Shown in pieces: positions 24,907 through 32,383 of a stretch of DNA of 32,383 nt. The stretch's first letter is position 1, and every line of letters begins with the position of its first letter. The position numbers were made by a program, and so were the translations under genes. The stretch lies in NCBI GenBank assembly GCA_027064095.1, contig JAMOQI010000076.1:1-32383 (forward strand), written 5' to 3'. This DNA is from Bacteroidales bacterium (lineage in GTDB: Bacteria > Bacteroidota > Bacteroidia > Bacteroidales > UBA1556). The notes under the pieces are model-generated. The model saw only the letters and a program-made list of their open reading frames with translations, was not told the origin of the DNA and made no database searches.

Positions 24907-24914
24907 CAAAATTA
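24907..24914 (-). promoter_or_regulatory. Possible -7 box abutting the ATPase leader hairpin (TAATTTTG)
   Basis: Read on the minus strand this matches TAnnTTTG exactly and lies directly before the hairpin, so a transcript from it would start inside the hairpin's 5' arm. No clear -33 box is seen. Confidence 0.35.
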
Positions 24915-24950
24915 AGAATTTTTTAAGAAATATTTAAAAATAATATTCTA

Positions 24951-25868
24951 TTATCTTTCTCTTAGATTGTAGATTCTAGCCAATTGGAAAAATGCCCAAC
25001 CGATTATCAAAAGTACACTAATAGTAACAGTTAGATAAGTGATAAGTAACCAAATAGGAGTCTTATCTCTTGTCCCCCATAAGTGATGTCCATCTAATGG
25101 ATTTTCCCACTTCCAACCATCACTAATTTTCAAATCGGCTTCAGATTTAACTACTCCATCGCCTACTTGAGCATATACTTTAATAAATCCAGCCGTATCA
25201 GGTGGAAGATTATTCAAACTTATGCTTACTAATCCATTATCATCAGTCTTTTCACCATCACAAATAGGTAAGTTTCCAAATCCTCGCTGAATTGATATTT
25301 TGACTTTAACACCTTTAGGATACACAGTATTACCCTCTGAATCAATAGCTTCAACTTTAGCAACAATACTATTATTTTTGCTATCATACGAAGTAGAAAT
25401 AGCTTTTATTTGTCCATTAAATTCATCTGCTTTATCTGCAACAGGAGCAGCACTTGCATCAGGAGCTTCCCAAGTATCACTAAAAGAGCGCAAAAATGCT
25501 ATTACTTGCCACCTTTGCTCTTCACTAATTTGGCTCTCGAAAGGAGGCATTCCAGCTCCATTTCCATGAGATATTTTACAAAAAATCTCACCATCAGTAT
25601 TATTTGTTTGAAATTCTTTATTTCCCAAATTTGGTGCTGAAGGCAAATCTCTGTCATTTTTATCTACAATAACTATATCGCGGTGACATGCTTTACAAGA
25701 TTTCTCATAAATTAATTTTCCTGCATCAATATTAGTTTCATCATACGGTATTTTCAATCTGGCATCTTTCAAATCATCATCGATTTTCCATTGCTGAGCC
25801 TGCACATTACCCATAATCAGTAAGCTAATACTAATAAGGCTTAATATGTTTAATATATTTTTCTTCAT
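24951..25868 (-). CDS. Membrane-anchored monoheme cytochrome c with Ig-like domain
   Basis: A 305-residue exported electron carrier. The signal peptide is MKKNILNILSLISISLLIMG with NVQAQ. A class I cytochrome c domain (about 45-130) carries heme motif C58-K-A-C61-H62 and the axial-ligand loop GAGMPPF (Met 107). A beta-sandwich, Ig-like region (about 150-245) reads KGVKVKISIQRGFGNLP and NGLVSISLNNLPPDTAG. One C-terminal membrane helix (about 277-298) leaves a short basic tail. The frame opens further upstream, but residues before this Met have no signal character and would overlap nrfD. It is the third gene of the FeS/NrfD/cytochrome operon and probably takes electrons from that complex to a terminal oxidase. 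Confidence 0.88.
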   Translation of the reverse strand: MKKNILNILSLISISLLIMGNVQAQQWKIDDDLKDARLKIPYDETNIDAGKLIYEKSCKACHRDIVIVDKNDRDLPSAPNLGNKEFQTNNTDGEIFCKISHGNGAGMPPFESQISEEQRWQVIAFLRSFSDTWEAPDASAAPVADKADEFNGQIKAISTSYDSKNNSIVAKVEAIDSEGNTVYPKGVKVKISIQRGFGNLPICDGEKTDDNGLVSISLNNLPPDTAGFIKVYAQVGDGVVKSEADLKISDGWKWENPLDGHHLWGTRDKTPIWLLITYLTVTISVLLIIGWAFFQLARIYNLRER

Positions 25869-25887
25869 TGGTATATTAGTTTTATGA

Positions 25888-27237
25888 TTATAAATTACGT
25901 TCAATATCAACACCTTTCTCCTCAGCAATTTCCCACAATGGAACAACAGGAAACAGCTTAGCTAATATAGTTACAATCAACACTGCTACAGCTATAACCC
26001 CCAGTGTAACCGTTATTTCAAGCCCTGTAGGATTGTATTCATGGAAACTCTCAGGGACATTTTGTATTGGCAAATAGGCATGAATTAACGTAGGAATAAT
26101 AATTATTACACGCTTAAACCATGCTCCCACCACCAACGAAACACCAATTATCATCATTGGAAAAGGCTTACGGAATCTTTTAAATAAACCAAAAATAATT
26201 GGTAAAATAAGTCCAAACAATTGAGTTAAATAAAACATAACTCCATATTCCCCGTCTAATGAAAATAAAGTATGAATATGGTGAGCATCAGCAGTTTTCA
26301 TTTTATATGCAGGAACCCAGAATTCATTAAGATTAAAATATAAATACACCAAAGAAACTAAAACCATTAACTGACCAAGTTTATCGAAATGATAATCGGT
26401 AATATATTCTTCCAAATGATATGCTCTGCGAATGAAATATGTTGCAACAGCCACAGCACCTGTACCGGCAACAAAAGCTCCGGTAACATAATAAGGACCA
26501 AAAATAGTACTATCCCAACCAGCTCTAAGAGTCATTGCTGACAACCAAGAAGTAACTGTATGAATTCCTAAAGCTACAGGAACAATTAAAATAAGTAAAA
26601 CCCTAATTGTTGAATGCATAATCTTATATTGACCCGGAGTTCCTACCCATCCTAACGATAGAATATTATATAGCTTCCATTGCCATTTTGGCAAATCATT
26701 TTTCATATGATTTCTTATTATCCCTAAATCCGGTAACATAGGTAGAAACAACAATAAAAATGAAATTAATATATATACCTGCACAACAGTTATATCCCAT
26801 ACAATTGGAGATTGAAAACGACCGTAAATAAACACATTTAAAAGTCTTTCAGGGCGACCCATATCAACTACAATTATTATTCCGGCCATCATAACAAATG
26901 CAAGTGCAATCATCTCAGCAATTCTTGATAAAGGGGTAATCCATTTTTGTTTTAAAAGACCTACCACTGCAGAAAGCAACATACCTACCAATGCAACTGC
27001 AACAAAGAAAACAAAGGATGCAATATAAAGACCCCATGAAACGTAATCACGCATACCTGTTACTGCAAGTCCTTCATTAAACTGAATCACATAACCCCAT
27101 AAAGCAACACCTATAATGGTAAGCAAGAAACCTACCCAAAGTTTAAAAGCAAGAGGACGCGTAGGAAGATGATGTAATAAATCCTTTCGGATTTTCTCCA
27201 TTATTGCGTCATCGTTTTGTTTTTTGATTTCAGACAT
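25888..27237 (-). CDS. NrfD/PsrC-like membrane quinone-interacting subunit
   Basis: A 449-residue integral membrane protein with about ten hydrophobic helices. NrfD/PsrC/ActC-family features are WVGFLLTIIGVALWGYVIQF early, MRDYVSWGLYIASFVFFVAV, VVDMGRPERLLNVF, and a central LGIHTVTSWLSA. Members exchange electrons between the quinone pool and an attached iron-sulfur subunit, some with proton translocation. The upstream gene encodes such an FeS protein and the downstream gene a cytochrome c, so this is the membrane core of a three-subunit quinol:cytochrome c-like complex. The ATG sits 59 bases after the FeS stop codon. No molybdopterin or other catalytic subunit is present nearby. Confidence 0.9.
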   Translation of the reverse strand: MSEIKKQNDDAIMEKIRKDLLHHLPTRPLAFKLWVGFLLTIIGVALWGYVIQFNEGLAVTGMRDYVSWGLYIASFVFFVAVALVGMLLSAVVGLLKQKWITPLSRIAEMIALAFVMMAGIIIVVDMGRPERLLNVFIYGRFQSPIVWDITVVQVYILISFLLLFLPMLPDLGIIRNHMKNDLPKWQWKLYNILSLGWVGTPGQYKIMHSTIRVLLILIVPVALGIHTVTSWLSAMTLRAGWDSTIFGPYYVTGAFVAGTGAVAVATYFIRRAYHLEEYITDYHFDKLGQLMVLVSLVYLYFNLNEFWVPAYKMKTADAHHIHTLFSLDGEYGVMFYLTQLFGLILPIIFGLFKRFRKPFPMMIIGVSLVVGAWFKRVIIIIPTLIHAYLPIQNVPESFHEYNPTGLEITVTLGVIAVAVLIVTILAKLFPVVPLWEIAEEKGVDIERNL

Positions 27238-27296
27238 AATTATCTAAATTTAAATGATTTTCATTAAAATATTTTCTCCTGTGAACAAATTAAGGG

Positions 27297-28247
27297 CTAT
27301 GATTCCAATCCTTCTTTCGATTCATGTTGTTTCATCCAGTCATCATTTTCCTCATCGTACTTATACTTGAATAATCGATTTTTTGGAGGCAAATAATAAA
27401 CACTTGGCTTAGTGCCTAATTCTGGCATCAAAGTGTAAGCTGCATTTTCTTCGAGTAAAGTACTCAAACGAATAGTTTCTTTACTAGTACCATTGGTAAC
27501 GGCATCTTCATTTGCATCACCAAACCAATAAACTCCATTTTCACAGGCTGAAACACAATATGGTAATTTTCCAATACGTAATCTATCAGCACTAAATAAA
27601 CACTTAGTAACAGTACCCTTTTTCTGTGGTACATTCAACTCAATATCATAAACTCTATTCTCATCACCTTCAACATATTTTGGTTCTGACCAGTTAAAAA
27701 CACGTGCAGAATAAGGACAAGCAGCTATACAGAAACGACAACCTATACAACGCTCATTATCAATAAGGACAATACCATCTTGACGCTTAAATGTAGCATC
27801 AACAGGACACACCTTTGTACATGGTGGATTATCACAATGCTGACAAGGCTTAGGTTGATAATAAAAACCGGCACGCTCATCATTTTCCATCCTCAACACA
27901 TTGATATGGTGTTGCTCAGGTTTCAAATGGTGTGCTCCCTGACAGGCCCTCATACATTTTCTTGCATTTCTACATTTCGATAAATCTATCACCATAACAA
28001 ACTTCTTGCCTGGGATTCCTTCTCGTCCTCTCTCTTCCATCTCCTTAAGGTTAACTTTCATCTGAGATTTTGGAACTTGTACAGTCTTTCCATCAGTAGT
28101 TAATAAAGTAACCATTTCATCATCATCAGTAGCACAAGCACTTAATAAACCAAGGCTGGTAACGGCTCCGGCTGCTCCTACAGTGACTCCAAATCTCTTC
28201 AAAAAATTTCTACGGGAAGTAGCTTCCGGTGTAACATTTTGACTCAT
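27297..28247 (-). CDS. Tat-exported four-cluster ferredoxin-like FeS protein (NrfC/PsrB/ActB class)
   Basis: A 316-residue periplasmic iron-sulfur protein. The N-terminus has a twin-arginine signal SRRNFLKRF (residues 11-19) leading to LLSAC, so it may also be a lipoprotein. Of the four cysteine groups, II (C135, C138, C143, C147) and III (C167, C170, C173, C177) are complete. Group I is C92-x2-A95-x2-C98-x3-C102 and group IV is C216-x2-S219-x11-C231-x3-C235, so each lacks its second cysteine. In this fold groups I and IV share ligands of the two distal clusters, so the paired loss suggests those clusters are [3Fe-4S], altered or absent. It is first in the operon with NrfD-like and cytochrome c genes. 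Confidence 0.9.
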   Translation of the reverse strand: MSQNVTPEATSRRNFLKRFGVTVGAAGAVTSLGLLSACATDDDEMVTLLTTDGKTVQVPKSQMKVNLKEMEERGREGIPGKKFVMVIDLSKCRNARKCMRACQGAHHLKPEQHHINVLRMENDERAGFYYQPKPCQHCDNPPCTKVCPVDATFKRQDGIVLIDNERCIGCRFCIAACPYSARVFNWSEPKYVEGDENRVYDIELNVPQKKGTVTKCLFSADRLRIGKLPYCVSACENGVYWFGDANEDAVTNGTSKETIRLSTLLEENAAYTLMPELGTKPSVYYLPPKNRLFKYKYDEENDDWMKQHESKEGLES

Positions 28248-28371
28248 AATAAATTATATTTGTTAATTCCTGATTGTTAATATTTATTTTCAAATAGGTA
28301 TTTGAATGCGTAAATGTAAATATTTTTTTATAATAATAACTATCAAAATATAATATAGAATGATTTTAAAT

Positions 28372-28398
28372 AAAAAAAGCCTCCGTTACCGAAAGCCT
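28372..28398 (-). terminator. Terminator downstream of the SlyD-like gene
   Basis: On the minus strand GCTTTCG-GTAA-CGGAGGC folds with seven pairs, two of them G-U, plus two further pairs, and is followed by seven T residues (28378-28372). The G-U pairs make it strand-specific. It isolates the SlyD-like gene from the FeS operon. Confidence 0.75.
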
Positions 28399-28439
28399 TA
28401 AATTTAAATACATATCTTAATTTTATATAAACAATGTTC

Positions 28440-28988
28440 TTACACCCAACAAGTTTGTGGTTCATCAGGACCTGAATCTTGCCAAATTGTTGGTTCAAAA
28501 ACCCGACCATCTGCTATTTCTTGAGCATTGGCAGGACGTAAGTCCAAAACCTTACCAACAAAATACAAATCCATATCGGCAAGAGGATGATTGAAATCTA
28601 GTTTTACAATTTCATCATCTATATAGGTAATTCTGCCACTCAAATCATTCCCATCAGGGTCTTGCATAGGAATGTAATTATCAACTACAAGCTCCTCTTC
28701 TATCATTTCAGGATCTGATATTTGATCAATAATAAACTGCTTTTCCATTTCTATTTGCATCTCAGGCATATAACTGCCATAGGCTTTTTCCTTGGGTAAC
28801 ATAAACTTAAACTCTTCTCCCTTTTTCAAGCCCTCAAGCTTATCCTCAAAACTTTGAAGCATCACTCCCTTTCCATAAACAAATTCAAAAGGTTCTATTT
28901 CTTTCACTACTTCAATAACCTCACCTTCGTAACTACCAATTGTTAAAGTAAATATTATCTTAGCTACTGTATCTTGTGTTAAAATCAT
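28440..28988 (-). CDS. FKBP-type peptidyl-prolyl isomerase, SlyD-like
   Basis: A 182-residue cytoplasmic prolyl isomerase and chaperone. The FKBP core shows EPFEFVYGKGVMLQSFEDKL and EGLKKGEEFKF, followed by PKEKAYGSY, then the chaperone insert-in-flap domain (about 75-140) and the return strand FNHPLADMDLYFVGKVLDLR, all typical of SlyD. The usual His/Cys-rich nickel tail is absent; the protein ends PDEPQTCWV. The open frame extends 34 codons upstream, but MILTQDTVAKIIFTLTIG is the family N-terminus, so the ATG at 28988 is chosen. It is divergent from the M23 gene and followed by its own terminator. Confidence 0.9.
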   Translation of the reverse strand: MILTQDTVAKIIFTLTIGSYEGEVIEVVKEIEPFEFVYGKGVMLQSFEDKLEGLKKGEEFKFMLPKEKAYGSYMPEMQIEMEKQFIIDQISDPEMIEEELVVDNYIPMQDPDGNDLSGRITYIDDEIVKLDFNHPLADMDLYFVGKVLDLRPANAQEIADGRVFEPTIWQDSGPDEPQTCWV

Positions 28989-29177
28989 ATTATCTCTTTT
29001 AAATATTTGGGCGACAAAAATACAGTTTTTTCTTACTCTATACTTATTGATTAATAATTCCATTTTGAAATTAGCTATTAGTATTAACATTTATCAGTTG
29101 ACTAAAACAACAATTTCATTATTTACCGGTTATCATTAGCAATATTTTTATCGTTTAAATTTATTATTACTACTAAT

Positions 29178-30422
29178 ATGAAAATAACTACTACATATCT
29201 AAAACTCGCAATTTTAATATTTACGTCAATATTAATTGTTTCGGCATGCAATAACAACAGTCAAAGCTTAATTAAAGATAATACTAAGGCTGATAGTGTA
29301 AAAAATGAAATAAAAAAACAAGTAAAAAAAGAGTTTGGTATAGAAATAGAAAAATACAACATAAATAAATCTAAAGTAAAAAGTGGTGAAACTTTTTCAA
29401 TTATCCTTTCCGGAGAGGGTGTAAGATACGAAGATATATTAAAGGCTGTTAAAGCTTCAAATAACATTTTTGATGTAAGAAATCTACGTCAAGGGAAAAG
29501 ATACTATAGTTTTCATAAAAAAGATTCTGCCAAAACTTTAGATTATTTTGTTTACCAACAATCTAAAATTGACTATATCAAGTTCAACTTTATAGACAGC
29601 ATAATTGTCACAAAACATCAATTAAACATAAGAATAGACACTGCAATTGCTGAAGGTGTAATAAACACATCTCTTTGGATAAGCATGAAAAAAGCCGGTA
29701 TCGACCCAATGCTTGCAATGGAATTATCTGATATTTATGCTTGGACAATTGACTTTTATGGACTGCAAAAAGGTGACTCGTATAAAATAATTTACGAAAG
29801 ACAATTTATCGACACTAATTACATTGGACTAGGGAAAGTATTAGCTTGCCAGTTCAAACATGGCAACCACAATTTCCCTGCATATTTATTTACTCAGGAT
29901 AGTTTAGAAGACTATTTTGACAAAGAAGGAGGCAGTTTAAGAAGGGCATTCCTAAAAGCTCCATTAAGGTTTAGCAGAATAAGCTCAAGATTTAGCAATA
30001 GCAGATTGCATCCCGTTCTTAAAATTAGAAGGCCACATCATGGCGTAGATTATGCTGCCCCCACCGGCACACCAGTTCATACCATTGGTGATGGAATAAT
30101 TACTTTCAAAGGAAGAAAAGGAGGCTATGGCAATAGAGTTGAAATTAAACATAATGGAACATATTCTACTGGTTATGCTCATTTATCTCGTTTTGCTAAA
30201 GGTTTAAAAAAAGGTGATTTTGTTAAGCAAGGTACTGTTATTGGATATGTTGGGATGACAGGTGTTGCTACGGGTCCTCACTTGGATTTTAGAGTATATA
30301 AAAATGGCACGCCCATTAATCCTCTTACAATGAAATCACCTCCTGCAATTCCAATTTATAAAGAAAATTTAGATAATTACAGAGCAAAAATGGATTATTA
30401 TAATTCTCTTTTCAAGAAATAA
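29178..30422 (+). CDS. M23-family (LytM domain) peptidase lipoprotein
   Basis: A 414-residue lipoprotein with lipobox VSAC (cysteine near 24), placing it at an envelope membrane facing peptidoglycan. An N-terminal region with LysM/Csd3-like strands (about 60-260) precedes the M23 domain (about 270-395). Zinc-site motifs are H287-x3-D291 (HHGVDYAAPTGTPV) and GPH368-L-D370-FR, where the usual HxH reads HxD, so the third ligand is aspartate. GYAHLSRFAKGLKKGDFVKQ and GTVIGYVGMTG complete the core. It probably cleaves peptidoglycan cross-links, or binds cell wall if the altered site is inactive. It is transcribed divergently from the SlyD-like gene. Confidence 0.88.
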   Translation: MKITTTYLKLAILIFTSILIVSACNNNSQSLIKDNTKADSVKNEIKKQVKKEFGIEIEKYNINKSKVKSGETFSIILSGEGVRYEDILKAVKASNNIFDVRNLRQGKRYYSFHKKDSAKTLDYFVYQQSKIDYIKFNFIDSIIVTKHQLNIRIDTAIAEGVINTSLWISMKKAGIDPMLAMELSDIYAWTIDFYGLQKGDSYKIIYERQFIDTNYIGLGKVLACQFKHGNHNFPAYLFTQDSLEDYFDKEGGSLRRAFLKAPLRFSRISSRFSNSRLHPVLKIRRPHHGVDYAAPTGTPVHTIGDGIITFKGRKGGYGNRVEIKHNGTYSTGYAHLSRFAKGLKKGDFVKQGTVIGYVGMTGVATGPHLDFRVYKNGTPINPLTMKSPPAIPIYKENLDNYRAKMDYYNSLFKK

Positions 30423-30681
30423 AGAAAATAATATTATGCTCCTTAATTACAGCACCTCATTTTATTTACACATTTGTATTTTCAAAATAACGCAAAAATT
30501 TTAAATTGTTTTTAATCAATATTTTTTCTGTAAAAAAATTTAAAATTAATAATTACCATTGTTAAATTAATTTTAATTTAGCCACTAGTATTCTAGTTCA
30601 TTTGTAAAACAAATAGTAATTTTTAAAATCAATAATAAGTTTTATAACACACACAAATAATAATTTTATAACAATCTATTT

Positions 30682-32019
30682 ATGAAAAAAATAAGCATAT
30701 TAGGAGCTGGATTATCCGCCACTAGCCTTATATATTATTTAATAGAAAGAGCCGAAAAGTACGATTGGGAAATACACATTGGAGATTACGATGAGAATAT
30801 TGCCAAAAAGAAAACCAATGGAAACCCAAGAGCTAAATCTTTTGCTTTTAATGTTAATAATTCTGAGGAAGTTAATAATGTAATTAGCAATTCTGATATT
30901 ATTGTATCTATGCTTCCAGCAAGATTTCACCATATTATAGCAGAAAACTGTGTTAAGAATAAAAAGCCAATGTTAACCGCTTCTTATGTATCTAATGAGA
31001 TTAAGGAGCTAGATAAAAAAGCTAAAGATGCAGGAATTGGAATCTTTATGGAACTAGGTGTTGACCCCGGAATTGATCATATGTCAGCAATGAAAATAAT
31101 TGACCGACTTCGTAATGAAGGCTCAGTACTAGAAGCTTTCTTCTCATCAACGGGAGGATTAGTAGCACCAGAGTATGATAATAACCCATGGAATTATAAA
31201 TTTACATGGAACCCAAGAAATGTTGTTGTTGCGGGTCAAGGAGTATCAATGTTTATAAGAAATGGAAATTATAAATACATTCCTTATCATAGACTTTTTA
31301 GAAGATTAATACATACATCTATTGATGGTATTGGCGAATTTGAAATATATCCTAATAGAGACTCTTTAAAATATAGAGAAACCTATGGTCTGGATGATAT
31401 TCCAACAATATATAGAGGTACAATGCGACGAAAAGGTTTTGCTAAAGCATGGAACATATTCGTTCAATTAGGAGCAACAGATGACAGTTTTGTTATAGAG
31501 AATTCATCGAATATGACTTTTAGAGATTTCATAAACACATTTTTGCCCTATAGAGATGATATTAGCGTTGAAGTAAAGTTAAAAGAACAATTCCATGATA
31601 TCATTGATGATGAAATATTCGAAAGGCTTAAATGGCTAGATATTTTTGAAAATATCCAAATTCCATTAAAGAAAGCGACTCCTGCTCAAATACTTCAATA
31701 TATTCTTGAGCGCAAATGGCAATTGGATGAAGGCGATAAAGATATGATAGCCATGCAGCATAGGTTTGAGTTTATCACAAAATCCGGTAAAAAGAAACAA
31801 ATTATTTCATCATTAGTAGTGAAAGGGAAAACAAATGAAGAAACTGCTATGGCTATAACAGTAGGCACACCATTAGCAATAGCTGTAAAAATGGTTGCTT
31901 TGGGAAAGATTAACCTAAAAGGTGTTCATGTACCGGTTATCCCGCAAATATATAATCCGATACTAGAAGAATTAGAGGAGTTAGGAATTAAGTTTACAGA
32001 AGTAGAAAGTAATTTATAA
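30682..32019 (+). CDS. Saccharopine dehydrogenase-family protein
   Basis: A 445-residue cytosolic oxidoreductase. It opens with a Rossmann motif ISILGAGLSATSLIYYL (residues 4-20), then SNSDIIVSMLPARFH and MLTASYVSNEIKELDKKAKD near residues 70-110. MELGVDPGIDHMSAMKIID (near 128) is the characteristic saccharopine reductase/dehydrogenase (LYS9-like, Sacchrp_dh) block. The C-terminal catalytic part includes YRGTMRRKGFAKAWN. The family makes or splits saccharopine (lysine metabolism) or carries out related reductions; which applies here cannot be said without the partner genes. The 259-base AT-rich upstream gap shows no coding frame. A strong terminator follows the stop. Confidence 0.88.
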   Translation: MKKISILGAGLSATSLIYYLIERAEKYDWEIHIGDYDENIAKKKTNGNPRAKSFAFNVNNSEEVNNVISNSDIIVSMLPARFHHIIAENCVKNKKPMLTASYVSNEIKELDKKAKDAGIGIFMELGVDPGIDHMSAMKIIDRLRNEGSVLEAFFSSTGGLVAPEYDNNPWNYKFTWNPRNVVVAGQGVSMFIRNGNYKYIPYHRLFRRLIHTSIDGIGEFEIYPNRDSLKYRETYGLDDIPTIYRGTMRRKGFAKAWNIFVQLGATDDSFVIENSSNMTFRDFINTFLPYRDDISVEVKLKEQFHDIIDDEIFERLKWLDIFENIQIPLKKATPAQILQYILERKWQLDEGDKDMIAMQHRFEFITKSGKKKQIISSLVVKGKTNEETAMAITVGTPLAIAVKMVALGKINLKGVHVPVIPQIYNPILEELEELGIKFTEVESNL

Positions 32020-32037
32020 GTTTTCTATCATAATAAT

Positions 32038-32071
32038 AAAAAGCTGCTATAATAAAACCATAGCAGCTTTT
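32038..32071 (+). terminator. Intrinsic terminator after the saccharopine dehydrogenase gene
   Basis: AAAAGCTGCTAT (32039-32050) pairs perfectly with ATAGCAGCTTTT (32060-32071) around a nine-base loop and runs into a T-rich stretch. The A-rich 5' side means it could also work for minus-strand transcripts. Confidence 0.85.
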
Positions 32072-32271
32072 CTATTTTTACAGTATCATTTCATTCTTAC
32101 ATAAATAATATACATTAATAATAATACAATATATTAAAACGGTTTTGACTATAAGACGTTAGGCGTTTATTGTACCAACTTTTCAATTTACTATGCCGTT
32201 TATTTATTGCTATAATGTTCATATTTAGCATTATCTACAAAATACACTACTTAAGTTTGCAAAATTATAAA

Positions 32272-32367
32272 TTAATTAACTTTTGGTTTCAACACTTTAA
32301 ATCCATAAATCATTACTACTACTTGTGCTAAAAGTCCAATTATTAGACCTATAAGTTGTTCATTCAT
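32272..32367 (-). CDS. Short membrane protein or 3' end of a gene at the right edge
   Basis: A minus-strand frame from ATG at 32367 codes 31 residues: MNEQLIGLIIGLLAQVVVMI, then YGFKVLKPKVN and a stop. It is one hydrophobic helix with a basic tail. The frame stays open to the window edge, so it may be the C-terminus of a larger gene. No family is recognised. The stretch 32072-32271 between it and the terminator is AT-rich and shows nothing else. Confidence 0.45.
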   Translation of the reverse strand: MNEQLIGLIIGLLAQVVVMIYGFKVLKPKVN

Positions 32368-32383
32368 AGAAATTATATCTTGA

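Noticed and set aside
25869-25946. 26-codon upstream extension of the cytochrome c gene overlapping the NrfD-like gene
   Set aside because: A clean signal peptide starts at the internal Met (25868); the extension lacks signal character.
28989-29090. 34-codon upstream extension of the SlyD-like gene
   Set aside because: The extension is not family-like and runs into the divergent promoter region; the internal Met gives the standard N-terminus.

Overview
The window is AT-rich bacterial DNA that reads as Bacteroidota, most likely Bacteroidales-like. Supporting signs are a DUF4831 lipoprotein, an FGE/GldK-like protein, lipoproteins ending in short AT-rich leaders, translation starts almost without Shine-Dalgarno sequences, several TAnnTTTG-type -7 boxes, and a Flavo-1-like structured RNA. 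The species cannot be named from the sequence. No rRNA, tRNA or CRISPR array was seen.

Layout. (1) 1-5400: a Flavo-1-like RNA element, then a SAM-I-type riboswitch in front of metH, followed by metF, a methionine/one-carbon unit. (2) 5461-6402: an FGE/GldK-like membrane-anchored protein on the minus strand. (3) 6403-7557: a gene graveyard with pieces of a RhuM-like protein, an IS1182-type transposase, an MBOAT acyltransferase with two compensating frameshifts, and an ABC ATPase tail. (4) 7558-10497: a small unknown protein, a DUF302 protein and a 666-residue protein with two hemerythrin-like domains and a C-terminal DUF438-type PAS domain, probably a di-iron O2/NO/redox sensing or handling unit. 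(5) 10498-11163: an IS3-family remnant and a 36-residue membrane ORF. (6) 11164-14928: a stress island with two Hsp20 genes (the first behind twin TGTCA-N3-TGACA palindromes and an exceptional perfect Shine-Dalgarno), a lipoprotein, a truncated YugP-like metallopeptidase that has lost HExxH, a CbpA-type DnaJ and an unknown 117-residue protein. (7) 15126-16912: pssA and a DUF368 (PopT-type) undecaprenyl-phosphate translocase, both envelope lipid functions. (8) 16958-20911, minus strand: a TerB-like protein and a GAF/five-PAS hybrid histidine kinase. (9) 21249-22412: a DUF4831 lipoprotein. (10) 22462-28247, minus strand: a respiratory cluster, Tat-exported FeS protein, then NrfD-like quinol subunit, then membrane-anchored cytochrome c, then a CcoI-type copper ATPase, with no molybdopterin subunit in the window. 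(11) 28440-32383: SlyD-like FKBP isomerase (-), an M23 lipoprotein (+), a saccharopine dehydrogenase-family enzyme (+) and a short membrane ORF at the right edge (-).

How it fits together. The host appears to make methionine under S-adenosylmethionine control and to run a quinol:cytochrome c type electron transfer chain whose terminal copper oxidase is supplied by the CcoI pump. The hemerythrin/PAS protein and the Hsp20/DnaJ island look like accessory stress functions, the former lying between two patches of decayed mobile DNA. The most unusual items are the FeS protein with matched cysteine losses in clusters I and IV, the protease-dead YugP fragment inside the chaperone island, the tandem hemerythrin architecture, and the special promoter and ribosome-binding features of the first Hsp20 gene.
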